Below the pieces are notes generated by a model. The model saw nothing but the letters and a program-made list of their open reading frames with translations. It was not told where the DNA came from and made no database searches. The position numbers and the translations under genes were made by a program. A stretch of 5,234 bases of DNA from an uncultured Lysobacter sp. Lineage in GTDB: Bacteria > Pseudomonadota > Gammaproteobacteria > Xanthomonadales > Xanthomonadaceae. Within the stretch, counting starts at the first letter, position 1. Each line of letters begins with the position of its first letter. Below are positions 5,039 through 5,234 of the stretch, one piece after another. Where the stretch lies: assembly GCA_943913335.1 (NCBI GenBank), contig CALTXS010000091.1:1-5234 (forward strand), written 5' to 3'.

Positions 5039-5234
5039 ATGAAAGTCCGTCATGTATATTCCACGCCTTCCCTGGAGGTAGCACGCACAGTGATGCGCGT
5101 CGCGCGCGACGGCGGTATCGCCGATCGCGATTTACAGCTGGTCGCCCGTGGTGATATCGAGGAGGCCCGTATCCCGGACCGTCGCAAAGAGGCCGATACC
5201 GACCTGAAGCCTGCCGCCATACGTGGTGCGCTGA
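5039..5234 (+). CDS. Protein of unknown function, N-terminal part only
   Basis: ATG 5039-5041 opens a frame that stays open to the window end: 65 complete codons plus one base. The TGA at 5232-5234 is out of frame, so the gene continues beyond the window. The protein begins MKVRHVYSTPSLEVARTVMR and continues with ARDGGIADRDLQLVARGDIEEARIPDRRKEADTD written here in two parts for clarity: ARDGGIADRDLQLVARGD, then IEEARIPDRRKEADTD. This looks like a small alpha/beta fold: a strand, a helix, a turn with GI, a strand ending in VARGD. The visible part has no signal peptide or membrane segment. Xanthomonad proteins I recall with a similar start continue into a glycine-rich membrane region, and the last residues (PAAIRGAL) would fit that, but this is inference. 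A good GGAG ribosome binding site precedes it. No clear promoter hexamers were found; TTCACA at 4978-4983 resembles a -35 but has no -10 at proper spacing. Confidence 0.75.
   Translation, partial: MKVRHVYSTPSLEVARTVMRVARDGGIADRDLQLVARGDIEEARIPDRRKEADTDLKPAAIRGAL

Overview
The window suggests a gammaproteobacterium of the Xanthomonadales (Lysobacterales). The gene order trpG-trpD-trpC-HAD phosphatase facing clp-speD is, from memory, that of Xanthomonas and its relatives. The SpeD N-terminus (MVKPLP, then [19 protein letters not shown]) and the Clp C-terminus (RGKTIVLYGTR) are very close to the Xanthomonas proteins as I recall them. The DNA is G+C-rich by eye with several GTG starts. Genus cannot be assigned from the sequence alone; Clp has a shorter N-terminal arm than the Xanthomonas protein.

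Layout: speD (37-831, minus) and clp (1094-1759, plus) are divergent and share a 262-base intergenic region. That region holds a plausible speD promoter, a TGn-extended -10 for clp overlapped by an inverted repeat, a 12-bp palindrome, and a 29-codon upstream ORF that overlaps the clp GTG start. clp converges, with a 52-base gap, on a minus-strand operon trpG-trpD-trpC-HAD (4886 down to 1812). This operon is tightly packed: 3-base gap, 4-base ATGA overlap, 1-base gap. Upstream of trpG is a 152-base divergent spacer with a perfect 15-bp palindrome and a possible 12-codon leader ORF ending in a TGATG overlap with trpG. At the right edge a small gene of unknown function (5039 onward) begins and runs off the window.

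How they work together: TrpG supplies amide nitrogen to a TrpE subunit encoded elsewhere. TrpD and TrpC then carry anthranilate to indole-3-glycerol phosphate. The HAD-IB phosphatase is co-transcribed by position, but its substrate is unknown. Clp is a CRP-family global regulator which in Xanthomonas is inhibited by c-di-GMP. SpeD makes decarboxylated S-adenosylmethionine for spermidine synthesis.

Overall the genes are core chromosomal ones. I see no mobile element, CRISPR array, RNA gene or new multigene system. The items worth a second look are the small overlapping upstream ORFs and palindromes in the two intergenic regions, the coupled phosphatase, and the unidentified gene at the right edge.
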